A stretch of 7,584 bases of DNA, from assembly GCA_041486365.1 (NCBI GenBank), contig JBGPLH010000151.1, forward strand, positions 1 to 7,584. The letters are read 5' to 3'. The notes under the pieces are model-generated. The model made no database searches. It had not been told where the DNA came from and saw only the letters and a program-made list of their open reading frames with translations. The stretch is from JBGPLH01 sp041486365 [NCBI: Thermodesulfobacteriota bacterium] (GTDB lineage Bacteria; JAUYMQ01). The translations under genes were made by a program, and so were the position numbers. Position 1 is the stretch's first letter. Each line of letters begins with the position of its first letter. This document shows, piece after piece, positions 1 to 6,531 of this stretch.

Positions 1-426
1 AGCGGCGGCAAGCAGTACACGGAAGAGATCCAGAAGACGCTGCACGTGGGCTTCCAGGAGGCCGAGTCGATCAAGATGGGTGGGACGACCGCGGTGGCCG
101 GGAAGGAGATCCTGCCCCAGGAGGTCGACCACGCGATGAGGGGCGTCTCCGAGTCCCTCGCATCCGAGATCCAGCGGTCGCTCGAGTTCTTCAGCGCCAC
201 CGCCCCGGAGGATCGGATCTCGCGGATCTTCCTCACGGGCGGCTGCGCCCGGATGCACGGGCTCCCGGACGTGATCGAGGACAAGACCCGCATCCCGGTG
301 GAAGTGGCCGATCCCTTCCGCGGGATCGAGTGCAGCGAGAAGGAGTTCGACCTCGCATACCTGCGCGAGATCGGCCCCTCGATGGGCGTCGGGGTCGGTC
401 TGGCCCTGAGAAAGGCCGGAGCCTGA
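1..426 (+). CDS. pilM: PilM, type IV pilus inner-membrane assembly ATPase-like protein (3' part only)
   Basis: The reading frame is open from base 1 and ends at TGA 424-426, giving the last 141 residues of a protein whose family is about 350 residues long; the start lies left of the window. PilM is a cytoplasmic actin/FtsA-like nucleotide-binding protein that docks on the PilN N-terminus and links the pilus motor to the alignment subcomplex. Seen here are a GGKQYTEEIQ stretch at fragment residues 2-11, typical of PilM (GGxxYTEEIQ), an IFLTGGCARMHGLPD segment at 76-90 matching the glycine-rich adenosine-binding loop of the fold, and a closing GVGVGLALRKAG at 129-140, the usual PilM C-terminus. 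The stop is 1 nt before pilN, so translation is probably coupled. Identity is secure from motifs plus the pilNOPQ neighbours. Confidence 0.95.
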   Translation, partial: SGGKQYTEEIQKTLHVGFQEAESIKMGGTTAVAGKEILPQEVDHAMRGVSESLASEIQRSLEFFSATAPEDRISRIFLTGGCARMHGLPDVIEDKTRIPVEVADPFRGIECSEKEFDLAYLREIGPSMGVGVGLALRKAGA

Positions 427-427
427 G

Positions 428-979
428 ATGATAACAATCAACCTCCTGCCGGTCCGCGAAGCCAAGAAGAAAGAGACCGAGCGCATGCAGGCGCTCGTCC
501 TGGGAGCCGTGGTGGTGGGCACCTTCCTGGCCATCGTCGGGGTGCACATCGCGATCACGGCCAGGATTTCCCACGTGCGCAACCAGATCCAGACGACCCA
601 GACGGAGATCGATCATCTCCAGAAGGTGATCGGCGACGTCCGGACCTTCAAGAAGGACAAGGCCGAGATCGAGCGGAAGCTCGGCGTGATCCACCAGCTG
701 GAGGCCAACCGGGGCGGCCCCGTGCACCTTCTCGACGAGCTGGCCAGCCGGCTCCCCGACAAGATCTGGCTCACCGCGCTGCGCCAGGAGGGGGGCGTCG
801 TCACGCTCGAGGGCCTTTCGATCGATAACGAGACGATCGCCACTTACATGACGCGGCTGGGGCAGTCGCCCTATCTCAGCAATATCGAATTGGAGCGGAG
901 CCAGGTGCAGGAAGGGAACAACGTGAAGCTCAACGAGTTCACGATCCGCTTTGGGGTGGTGACGCCCCCGCCCGTGTGA
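428..979 (+). CDS. pilN: PilN, type IV pilus inner-membrane alignment protein
   Basis: This 183-residue protein has the family's usual length. The cytoplasmic tail carries the invariant INLLP motif at residues 4-8, which in this family inserts into a groove of PilM. A basic stretch (residues 10-19) precedes a single membrane segment at about 21-46. A predicted coiled coil (about 47-92) follows, then a periplasmic ferredoxin-like domain (about 97-176), ending in a Pro-rich tail. PilN heterodimerises with PilO and helps connect the cytoplasmic motor to the PilP/PilQ envelope complex. The ATG at 428 follows a GGAG at 418-421 with 6-nt spacing, lies 1 nt after the pilM stop, and puts INLLP at the expected place, so the start is firm. 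Confidence 0.97.
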   Translation: MITINLLPVREAKKKETERMQALVLGAVVVGTFLAIVGVHIAITARISHVRNQIQTTQTEIDHLQKVIGDVRTFKKDKAEIERKLGVIHQLEANRGGPVHLLDELASRLPDKIWLTALRQEGGVVTLEGLSIDNETIATYMTRLGQSPYLSNIELERSQVQEGNNVKLNEFTIRFGVVTPPPV

Positions 980-983
980 GGAG
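978..983 (+). promoter_or_regulatory. Shine-Dalgarno deciding the GTG start of pilO
   Basis: GAGGAG overlaps the pilN stop codon (TGA 977-979) and sits 6 nt before GTG 990. The next in-frame ATG (1005) would be 21 nt away from it. This favours the GTG as the pilO initiator and couples pilO translation to pilN termination. Confidence 0.75.
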
Positions 984-989
984 ACGACC

Positions 990-1625
990 GTGGCCCTGCT
1001 GGACATGGACAAGATCAACAAGCTGCCGCGCAACCAGAAGATCGCGCTTATGGCCGGCCTGGTCGTCGTGATGCTGGGCCTGTACTGGTACCTGCTCTTC
1101 CAGGGGAAGCAGCAGGATCTCAAGACCGAGAACGAGAAGCTGGTCCAGCTGCAGAACCAGCTCGCCGAGAACAAGGTGCTCGCGGCGGACCTGCCGCGGT
1201 TCAAGGCGGAGCTCGCACGGCTTCAGGGGGAGCTCAACGAGGCGCTGCGCCAGCTCCCCAATGGCAGGGAGCTGCCGGTCCTCCTGACGGACATCACCAC
1301 CCTGGGGAAGAACGCGGGGCTCGAGTTCAAGGCGTTCATCCCGCAGCAGGAAGTCGACAGGGGATTCTACGCCGAGGTGCCGATCGACATCGAGCTGGTC
1401 GGGGGGTACCACGAGCTGGCCACCTTCTTCGACGAGCTGGCGCGCCTGGACCGGATCGTGAACGTGTCGAATTTCGGGATCGACAACGTCCAGACGAAGG
1501 ATGATCGCCTCACGCTGAACATCAGCGGCGTGGCCACGACCTTCCGATTCATCAGTCCGGAGGAGCAGGCCGCAAAGCAGGCCGCCGCGGCAGCAGAGAG
1601 CGGCGCGGCCCAGGCGAAGCATTAG
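990..1625 (+). CDS. pilO: PilO, type IV pilus inner-membrane alignment protein
   Basis: The product is 211 residues starting at GTG, with an alternative ATG at codon 6. A short cytoplasmic N-terminus (KLPRNQKIAL, 11-20) leads into one membrane helix at about 18-37. A coiled coil (about 41-88) follows, then the periplasmic ferredoxin-like core. The core shows the family signatures PNGRELPVLLTDI (90-102), FYAEVPIDIELVGGYHEL (126-143) and FFDELARLDRIVNV (146-159). PilO pairs with PilN in the inner membrane and contacts PilP, forming the alignment complex under the PilQ pore. The last 20 residues are an Ala/Gln/Lys-rich tail, probably disordered. The gene is 10 nt downstream of pilN and 55 nt upstream of pilP, the widest gap inside this pil cluster. 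Confidence 0.96.
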   Translation: MALLDMDKINKLPRNQKIALMAGLVVVMLGLYWYLLFQGKQQDLKTENEKLVQLQNQLAENKVLAADLPRFKAELARLQGELNEALRQLPNGRELPVLLTDITTLGKNAGLEFKAFIPQQEVDRGFYAEVPIDIELVGGYHELATFFDELARLDRIVNVSNFGIDNVQTKDDRLTLNISGVATTFRFISPEEQAAKQAAAAAESGAAQAKH

Positions 1626-1642
1626 CAGGAAGGGCCGAGACA

Positions 1643-1669
1643 CTGTCCGCGAGAAGGACGCGCGGACGG
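1643..1669 (+). other. Short inverted repeat between pilO and pilP
   Basis: GTCCGCG (1645-1651) and CGCGGAC (1661-1667) form a perfect 7-bp stem with a 9-nt loop. It extends by a T-G wobble and one C-G pair to 1643/1669. It ends at the edge of the pilP ribosome binding site. No T-run follows, so it does not look like a terminator. A role in mRNA stability or pilP translation is possible but is inference only. Confidence 0.35.
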
Positions 1670-1680
1670 GGAGGGGGAAG

Positions 1681-2283
1681 ATGGAGCACATGCCGGAGGT
1701 CCTCCGGGCGGTGAGGACCGACAAAGTCAGAATCGCTTCGCCGGCCTCCCGGGAATCGGGTACGGGCCGGCGACGGGCCCTCGCGGGGCTCGCCACGGCC
1801 GCGATCCTGGCTCTCGGGATCGGCGGGTGCGGCGGCGCCGACGCGCCGAAGCCTGCCGCCAACCTGCGACCCGTTCGGAAGGCGGAGCCTCGACCCGAGC
1901 CGAAGGCCGCTGTGCCCGAGGCCGCGAAGGTGGCGTACCGGTACAACTCGACCAATAAGCCCGACCCCTTCCGTCCCTTCCTCTTCGTGAACAAGAAGCA
2001 GGACCTCACGAGCCCGCTCGAGAAGTACGACCTCGGGCAGATCACGCTCAAAGCGGTGATCTGGGGCGTGAACGATCCGAGGGCGATGGTGGAGGACCCC
2101 ACGGGCAAGGGCTACGTGATCGGCGTGGGGGCGGGCATCGGCAAGAACAGCGGCAAGGTGATCAAGATCGAGGACCGGAAGGTCCTTGTGCGGGAGACGT
2201 ACGTCGATTACACGGGGCACGCGACCACCAAGGACGTGGCCCTGAAAATCGTCATGCCCAACCCGGATGGGGAGGAGAGCTGA
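1681..2283 (+). CDS. pilP: PilP, type IV pilus lipoprotein
   Basis: PilP is a lipid-anchored periplasmic protein that bridges PilN/PilO to the PilQ secretin. The 200-residue product has a basic patch (RRR, 30-32), a hydrophobic stretch (about 34-48) and a lipobox-like IGGC with Cys50 as the probable lipidation site. A Pro/Ala-rich linker (54-82) follows, then KPDPFRPF (93-100), matching the family's DPF motif, and a small beta-rich domain at about 111-172 (LGQITLKAVIWG, RAMVEDPTGKGYVI) related to the HR domain of GspC. ATG 1681 has a strong GGAGG at 1670-1674 with 6-nt spacing. That start puts about 29 residues before the signal peptide's basic region, which is long for a lipoprotein. GTG 1711, preceded by GGAGG at 1695-1699, is an alternative. 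Its stop overlaps the pilQ start by one base. Confidence 0.94.
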   Translation: MEHMPEVLRAVRTDKVRIASPASRESGTGRRRALAGLATAAILALGIGGCGGADAPKPAANLRPVRKAEPRPEPKAAVPEAAKVAYRYNSTNKPDPFRPFLFVNKKQDLTSPLEKYDLGQITLKAVIWGVNDPRAMVEDPTGKGYVIGVGAGIGKNSGKVIKIEDRKVLVRETYVDYTGHATTKDVALKIVMPNPDGEES

Positions 2284-4682
2284 TGAGGGCCAGGGGGAAC
2301 GTGCTTCGTTCTGGAGTGGGCCGGATGGTCGCGCTGGCGGCCGCTGCGTCCGTGATCGTCCTCGCCGCGGGGGCCGGGAAGGCGCCTGCGGCCGAGAAGG
2401 CGAACCCGGCGCGGGAGACGCTGATCCAGCGCATCGACGTGCAGCGCGTCGCGGGGAAGACGACGATCCGCGCGATCGCCGGCACGCCACTTCTCTACTC
2501 CGCGATCCCGCAGGAGAACCCGCCGGCGCTGATATTGAATCTGACCGGCACGCGGCTCGCCAAGGGCGTGGGGCCGATCTCGGTTAAGGACGACCTCGTC
2601 CAGGAAGTCCTGGTGCAGCAGGCGCCCTCCGGGGCGGCGGCGACGCGGATCGCGGTGACCGGCAAGGCCGGCACGCGATTTGACGTGCACCCGGACAGGG
2701 ACGGGCTCGTGGTGGAGGTGACTTCCTCGAAGTCCGCGCCCGTCGCGGCGAACGACACCACCGGCGACCTGCTCGCGCAGCTCGGAAACGCTGATGCGCC
2801 CCGCGCGGCGACGGTCGGCGAGATCGAGCCGCTCTCCCGGGCCAGGGCGCTGGTCGGCGTCACGGCGAACGGCGCCAAGGACGGGACCGACGTGCGGCTC
2901 GAGCTCGATGGCCGAATCGCGAAGTACGACGCGACGACCATCCCGAACCCGAGCCGGGTCGTGGTGGATCTCTGGAACCTCGCGAACGTGACCGGGAAGA
3001 AAGAGATCCTGGTCTCGACCGCGGACGTGACGCGCGTGCGCATCGGCAAGCACCCGGACAAGGTTCGCGTCGTGGTGGATCTGGCAGGAGGCGAGAAGCC
3101 CTACGCCCTGGCACGCGACGGGAAGAGCCTCGTGATTGCCTTCGGGCCGCGCTCGAAGACGCTGGGCGCACGCGTGGCCGTGGAAAAGACCCGGGTCGCC
3201 GCGGCGCCTGCGGTGCGGGCCGAGTCGAGGAAAGACGCCTCGGCGTCGGCGCCGACCATGAATGCGTTCGCGGCGCCGGAGCCGGTCCTGCCGGCGAGCG
3301 ATCCCGCGTTCTCCGCGCTCGCGAAGCCCGCGGCCGCGCCGAGCGTCGGCATCCACGCCGACGCGCAGGACGAGATCAATTCGGCGGCGCCCGAGATCAG
3401 CATGGGCTTCCGGCCGGGGAAGGTCTACACGGGCCGGCTCATGTCGCTCGACTTCAAGGACGCCGACATCCAGAACATCCTGCGCCTCATCGCCGAAGTG
3501 AGCGGTATGAACGTGGTGGCCGGGGACGACGTGAAGGGGACCGTGACGGTCCGCCTCGTGAACGTGCCCTGGGATCAGGCGCTGGACATCGTGCTGGCGA
3601 GCCGCAGCCTGGGCTACGTGCGGTCGGGCAACATCATCCGCGTGGCGCCGGGCGAGCGGCTCAAGGCGGAGGAGGCCGCGCTGCTGGCCGACCGCCGGTC
3701 CAAGGAGAAGCTCGAGGACCTGGTGGTGAAGCTGCAGCCGGTGAACTACGCCAAGGCCGGGGACGTGCAGGCGCAGGTCGAGAGCCTGCTCTCCGACCGC
3801 GGATCGGTGAACATCGACACGCGGACGAACACGCTGATCATCAAGGACATCCCCACGGTGATCGATCAGGCGGTATCCCTCGTGCGCAGGCTCGACACGC
3901 GGACGCCGCAGGTGTTGATCGAGGCGAAGATCATCGAGGCCAACCTCGACTTCGCCAAGGAGCTCGGCATCTCCTATACGGCCGACTTCCTGAACCCCGA
4001 CATCGCGAGCGGGCAGAACGCCACCTCGCGGCAGCTCGACTTCGGCAACCGCGTGGTGAACTCGGGGACGCCCCTGAGCGGCTCGAGCCGGGTTGCCGGC
4101 GCGCTGCCGATCAAGGGGACGCCCACGGGCGTGGCGGCCGCATCGTTCACGGCCCTGAAGAACGCCCTGGACATCGACGTGGTGATCCAGGCCCTGGAGT
4201 CCAGCGGCAACGGCCGGGTGATCTCCAGCCCGCGGATCACGACGCTGGACAACAAGGAGGCGCGCATCGAACAGGGCGTGTCGATCCCCTTCCAGACCAC
4301 CTCGGAGGGCGACACGAACCTCACGTTCATCGATGCGAACCTCTCGCTCACGGTGACCCCGCACGTGACGAGCGACAAGTCGATCATCATGAAGATCAAG
4401 GTTTCCAAGAACGCGCCGGACCTCTCGATCCCCACCTCCACGGGCGACCCGGCGATCCAGAAGAACGAGGCCACCACGGAGACGCTCGTCCGGGACGGCG
4501 AGACGATCGTGATCGGAGGGATCTACGTGATCGACAAGAGCGTGAGCAACGAGTCGATCCCGTTCTTCAACCGGATCCCGGGCGTGCAGTGGCTCTTCCG
4601 GAACTACATCGCGAAGGACAACAAGAAGGAGTTGATCATCTTCGTCACGCCGCGGATCGTGGGCCAGGACGCCACGACCTGA
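2283..4682 (+). CDS. pilQ: PilQ, type IV pilus outer-membrane secretin
   Basis: The 799-residue product is within the usual PilQ range. Its secretin multimer forms the outer-membrane channel through which the pilus passes. The N-terminus is a Sec signal peptide: basic start, hydrophobic core about 15-31, likely cleavage in APAAE near 36-38. Two AMIN domains follow (about 47-147 and 182-288; the second carries PNPSRVVVDL, 221-230); in other PilQ proteins these bind peptidoglycan. An Ala/Pro-rich linker spans about 290-375. Next come a secretin/TonB short N domain (about 384-455), an N1/KH-like domain (about 478-540) and the secretin beta-barrel domain (about 545-795). The barrel domain has VISSPRITTLDNKEARIEQG (646-665), a complete ETIVIGGIYV (740-749) and a closing KELIIFVTPRIV (782-793). 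No C-terminal S-domain follows the barrel. ATG 2283 overlaps the pilP stop as TGATG and has GGAGGAG at 2271-2277, 5 nt upstream. Confidence 0.98.
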   Translation: MRARGNVLRSGVGRMVALAAAASVIVLAAGAGKAPAAEKANPARETLIQRIDVQRVAGKTTIRAIAGTPLLYSAIPQENPPALILNLTGTRLAKGVGPISVKDDLVQEVLVQQAPSGAAATRIAVTGKAGTRFDVHPDRDGLVVEVTSSKSAPVAANDTTGDLLAQLGNADAPRAATVGEIEPLSRARALVGVTANGAKDGTDVRLELDGRIAKYDATTIPNPSRVVVDLWNLANVTGKKEILVSTADVTRVRIGKHPDKVRVVVDLAGGEKPYALARDGKSLVIAFGPRSKTLGARVAVEKTRVAAAPAVRAESRKDASASAPTMNAFAAPEPVLPASDPAFSALAKPAAAPSVGIHADAQDEINSAAPEISMGFRPGKVYTGRLMSLDFKDADIQNILRLIAEVSGMNVVAGDDVKGTVTVRLVNVPWDQALDIVLASRSLGYVRSGNIIRVAPGERLKAEEAALLADRRSKEKLEDLVVKLQPVNYAKAGDVQAQVESLLSDRGSVNIDTRTNTLIIKDIPTVIDQAVSLVRRLDTRTPQVLIEAKIIEANLDFAKELGISYTADFLNPDIASGQNATSRQLDFGNRVVNSGTPLSGSSRVAGALPIKGTPTGVAAASFTALKNALDIDVVIQALESSGNGRVISSPRITTLDNKEARIEQGVSIPFQTTSEGDTNLTFIDANLSLTVTPHVTSDKSIIMKIKVSKNAPDLSIPTSTGDPAIQKNEATTETLVRDGETIVIGGIYVIDKSVSNESIPFFNRIPGVQWLFRNYIAKDNKKELIIFVTPRIVGQDATT

Positions 4683-4685
4683 CGG

Positions 4686-4698
4686 GCCCCCTGGGGGC
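4686..4698 (+). other. Small G/C hairpin after pilQ
   Basis: GCCCC (4686-4690) and GGGGC (4694-4698) can pair across a 3-nt loop, just 3 nt after the pilQ stop. There is no T-run. It may help protect the pil transcript's 3' end together with the larger hairpin downstream, but so short a GC repeat could also be chance. Confidence 0.3.
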
Positions 4699-4708
4699 GA
4701 GGACACTC

Positions 4709-4743
4709 GAGACGGGGCGGCCACGGCCGCCCCGTCTCCGTTT
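4709..4743 (+). terminator. Probable terminator after pilQ
   Basis: GAGACGGGGCGGCC (4709-4722) and its exact reverse complement (4725-4738) form a 14-bp inverted repeat with a 2-nt centre; the innermost pair would open, leaving a tetraloop. The very GC-rich stem is followed by CG and then TTT (4741-4743), so the T-run is weak compared with a canonical intrinsic terminator. Being nearly symmetric and lying between two same-strand gene groups, it most likely ends or attenuates the pil transcript before aroK. Confidence 0.65.
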
Positions 4744-4774
4744 CGCGCGCGGCTTCGCGCCGCTGCGGGATGCG

Positions 4775-4783
4775 TGGTATCCT
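4775..4783 (+). promoter_or_regulatory. Possible extended -10 promoter element for aroK
   Basis: TGGTATCCT has the TGn extension plus TATCCT, matching the -10 consensus TATAAT at four of six bases and the TAnnnT pattern seen before leaderless genes. Six bases separate it from the aroK ATG, so the expected start site falls at or next to the A of the ATG. No clear -35 is visible about 17 nt upstream, which extended -10 promoters tolerate. The call is inference from position and motif. Confidence 0.4.
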
Positions 4784-4789
4784 GCCGCG

Positions 4790-5383
4790 ATGACACGCGC
4801 CTGTGATCGGGCGGCCCGCTCGCCGCGCAACGTGGTGCTCACCGGGTTCATGGGGACCGGGAAGACCGCCGCCGGTCGGGTGCTCGCGGTTTCCCTGGGC
4901 TTCGGTTTCGTCGATACCGACGATCTCGTTCGCGAAGGCGCGGGCCGGGACATTCCCGCGATCTTCGGGAAGGAGGGGGAGGCCGGTTTCCGCCGCCGCG
5001 AGCGAGAGGCGATCGCGTCACTCGCCGACCGGACGGGGTTGGTGATCGCCACCGGAGGCGGGGCCGTCGTCGACCCGGAGAACACGGCGGTGCTGCGCCG
5101 CCTCGGTCCCCTCGTGTGGCTGCGCGCGCGCCCCGAGACGATCCTCGCCCGCGTGGGCGGCGCCGAGACGCGGCCCATGCTGGCGGGCGCGCGGGGGCGC
5201 GAAGCGACTCGGCGGCGGATCGAGGAGTTGCTGGCCTCCCGGGAGGGGGCCTATGCCGCGTCGGACCTTGCCGTGGACACCGACGGGATCGATCCGGAGG
5301 AGACGGCGCGCGCGATCCTTGCGGCGCTGGAAGGGCCTCGCGGGCAGGGCGAGACCTCGGGCGTGCGTCCCGGGCCCGCGTAG
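4790..5383 (+). CDS. aroK: Shikimate kinase
   Basis: This enzyme phosphorylates the 3-hydroxyl of shikimate with ATP, the fifth step of the shikimate pathway to chorismate, in the cytoplasm. The 197-residue product has the Walker A loop GFMGTGKT at residues 19-26 (Lys25). It has the shikimate/Mg site DTD at 42-44, FRRRE at 67-71 (shikimate-binding Arg) and the GGG of the Walker B-like region at 89-91. The lid segment has Arg128 in TRPML, and a late RxxxY (Arg151, Tyr155) completes the set. All expected catalytic residues are present. About 13 residues precede the usual family start and another 15 or so Gly/Pro-rich residues trail it. ATG 4790 has no Shine-Dalgarno, and no other start codon lies between it and the pilQ stop in this frame. 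It probably forms a unit with aroB 8 nt downstream. Confidence 0.95.
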   Translation: MTRACDRAARSPRNVVLTGFMGTGKTAAGRVLAVSLGFGFVDTDDLVREGAGRDIPAIFGKEGEAGFRRREREAIASLADRTGLVIATGGGAVVDPENTAVLRRLGPLVWLRARPETILARVGGAETRPMLAGARGREATRRRIEELLASREGAYAASDLAVDTDGIDPEETARAILAALEGPRGQGETSGVRPGPA

Positions 5384-5391
5384 AGGAGGCC

Positions 5392-6495
5392 ATGGGCGAT
5401 CCCGGCGTGAAGCCGCTCCGCGTGGCGCTCGGCGAGCGGTCCTACCCCATTCGCTTCGCGGCCGACGGCCTGCGCGGCCTCCCGGATGCCATCGCGCGGA
5501 TCCTGCCTGCCGGCCCCATCGCGATCGTGACGAACGCGACGGTGGGCAGGCGCTATCTCCCCCAGGTGCGCGACGGGCTGCACGCGCGGGGTTTCGCGCC
5601 GGTCGTCGTCTCCGTGCCCGATGGCGAGCGGGCCAAGACGCTCCGCGTGGCGGAAGCGGTGATCGGGCGAATGCTCGCCGCCGGGCTCGATCGCACGAGC
5701 GCGATCGTGGCCCTCGGCGGCGGCGTGGTGGGGGATCTCGCGGGCTTCGTGGCCGCGATCTTCCTTCGGGGCGTCCCCTACGTGCAGGTCCCGACGACGT
5801 TGCTCGCCCAGGTGGATTCCTCCGTGGGCGGCAAGACCGGGGTGAACCACGCGCGCGGGAAGAACCTGATCGGCGCCTTCCACCAGCCCTCCCTGGTGTA
5901 CGCCGATCTCTCGACCCTCCGCACGCTCGAGCCGCGCGAGCTGCGCGCCGGCATGGCGGAGGTGATCAAGGTCGGCGTGATTCGTGACGCGCGGCTGTTC
6001 GCGCGCCTGGAACGCGAGATGCCCCGTCTCCTGCGCGTGGAGGTCCCGGCCCTTGCCCCCATCGTCCGGCGCTGCTGCGAGATCAAGGCGGAGGTGGTCG
6101 CGGCCGACGAGCGCGAGGCGGGTCTCCGGGCGATCCTGAACTTCGGCCACACGTTCGGCCACGCCATCGAGAACCTGACGGGTTACCACCGCCACAAGCA
6201 CGGCGAGGCCGTTGCGATGGGAATGGTGCTCGCGGCGCGTCTGTCGCGCCGGATGGGGCTTTGCGACGGTGGAACGGTGACGCGGATCGAGCACCTCATC
6301 CACCGCGCCGGCCTTCCCGTGGAGGCCCCCGGCTTCCGCCGCGACGCATGGCGGCGCGCCGTGCTGACGGACAAGAAGCGGCGCGCCGACAGGATCCACT
6401 TCGTCGCCGTGACGGGGATCGGACGCGTCCGGATCGAATTGATGCGCGTGACCGATCTGCTCGCGGCGCTTGACCGGGAGCGCGAATCCCGATAG
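5392..6495 (+). CDS. aroB: 3-dehydroquinate synthase
   Basis: AroB converts DAHP to 3-dehydroquinate, the second step of the shikimate pathway, using NAD and a divalent metal (zinc or cobalt) in the cytoplasm. The 367-residue product is full length. It opens with LRVALGERSYPIRF (9-22), a typical AroB start. It contains the NAD-binding GGGVVGDLAGFVA (109-121) and the substrate-site PTTLLAQVDSSVGGKTGVN (134-152). The metal ligands Glu190 (GMAEVIKVG), His253 (FGHTFGHAIE) and His270 (HKHGEAVAMGM) have spacings of 63 and 17 residues, as in the Bacillus enzyme. DKKRR (327-331) near the end is also conserved. ATG 5392 has AGAGGAGG (5382-5389) overlapping the aroK stop; pairing with AGAGG gives 5-nt spacing. 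Translation is likely coupled to aroK. Confidence 0.97.
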   Translation: MGDPGVKPLRVALGERSYPIRFAADGLRGLPDAIARILPAGPIAIVTNATVGRRYLPQVRDGLHARGFAPVVVSVPDGERAKTLRVAEAVIGRMLAAGLDRTSAIVALGGGVVGDLAGFVAAIFLRGVPYVQVPTTLLAQVDSSVGGKTGVNHARGKNLIGAFHQPSLVYADLSTLRTLEPRELRAGMAEVIKVGVIRDARLFARLEREMPRLLRVEVPALAPIVRRCCEIKAEVVAADEREAGLRAILNFGHTFGHAIENLTGYHRHKHGEAVAMGMVLAARLSRRMGLCDGGTVTRIEHLIHRAGLPVEAPGFRRDAWRRAVLTDKKRRADRIHFVAVTGIGRVRIELMRVTDLLAALDRERESR

Positions 6496-6531
6496 CGTGA
6501 GGCGCCTCCTGCTTCGTCCCCGGCCCTGTGC

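Noticed and set aside
4742-4763. Repeated TTCGCGC and a 5-bp GCGGC/GCCGC stem upstream of aroK
   Set aside because: It is too short and too GC-simple to call an operator or a riboswitch.
4589-4789. Upstream in-frame extension of aroK into pilQ
   Set aside because: The added residues are out-of-frame pilQ codons and terminator sequence and do not resemble a shikimate kinase N-terminus; ATG 4790 is the sensible start.
2208-4796. An 862-codon open frame on the minus strand covering all of pilQ
   Set aside because: It lies opposite a clear secretin gene, its translation is Arg/His/Asp/Val-rich with no recognisable domain, and long antisense frames are expected where third positions are mostly G or C.
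5251-6399. A 382-codon minus-strand open frame opposite aroB
   Set aside because: It is a GC-bias shadow of aroB: low-complexity His/Arg/Gly/Ala composition and no start signal or domain.
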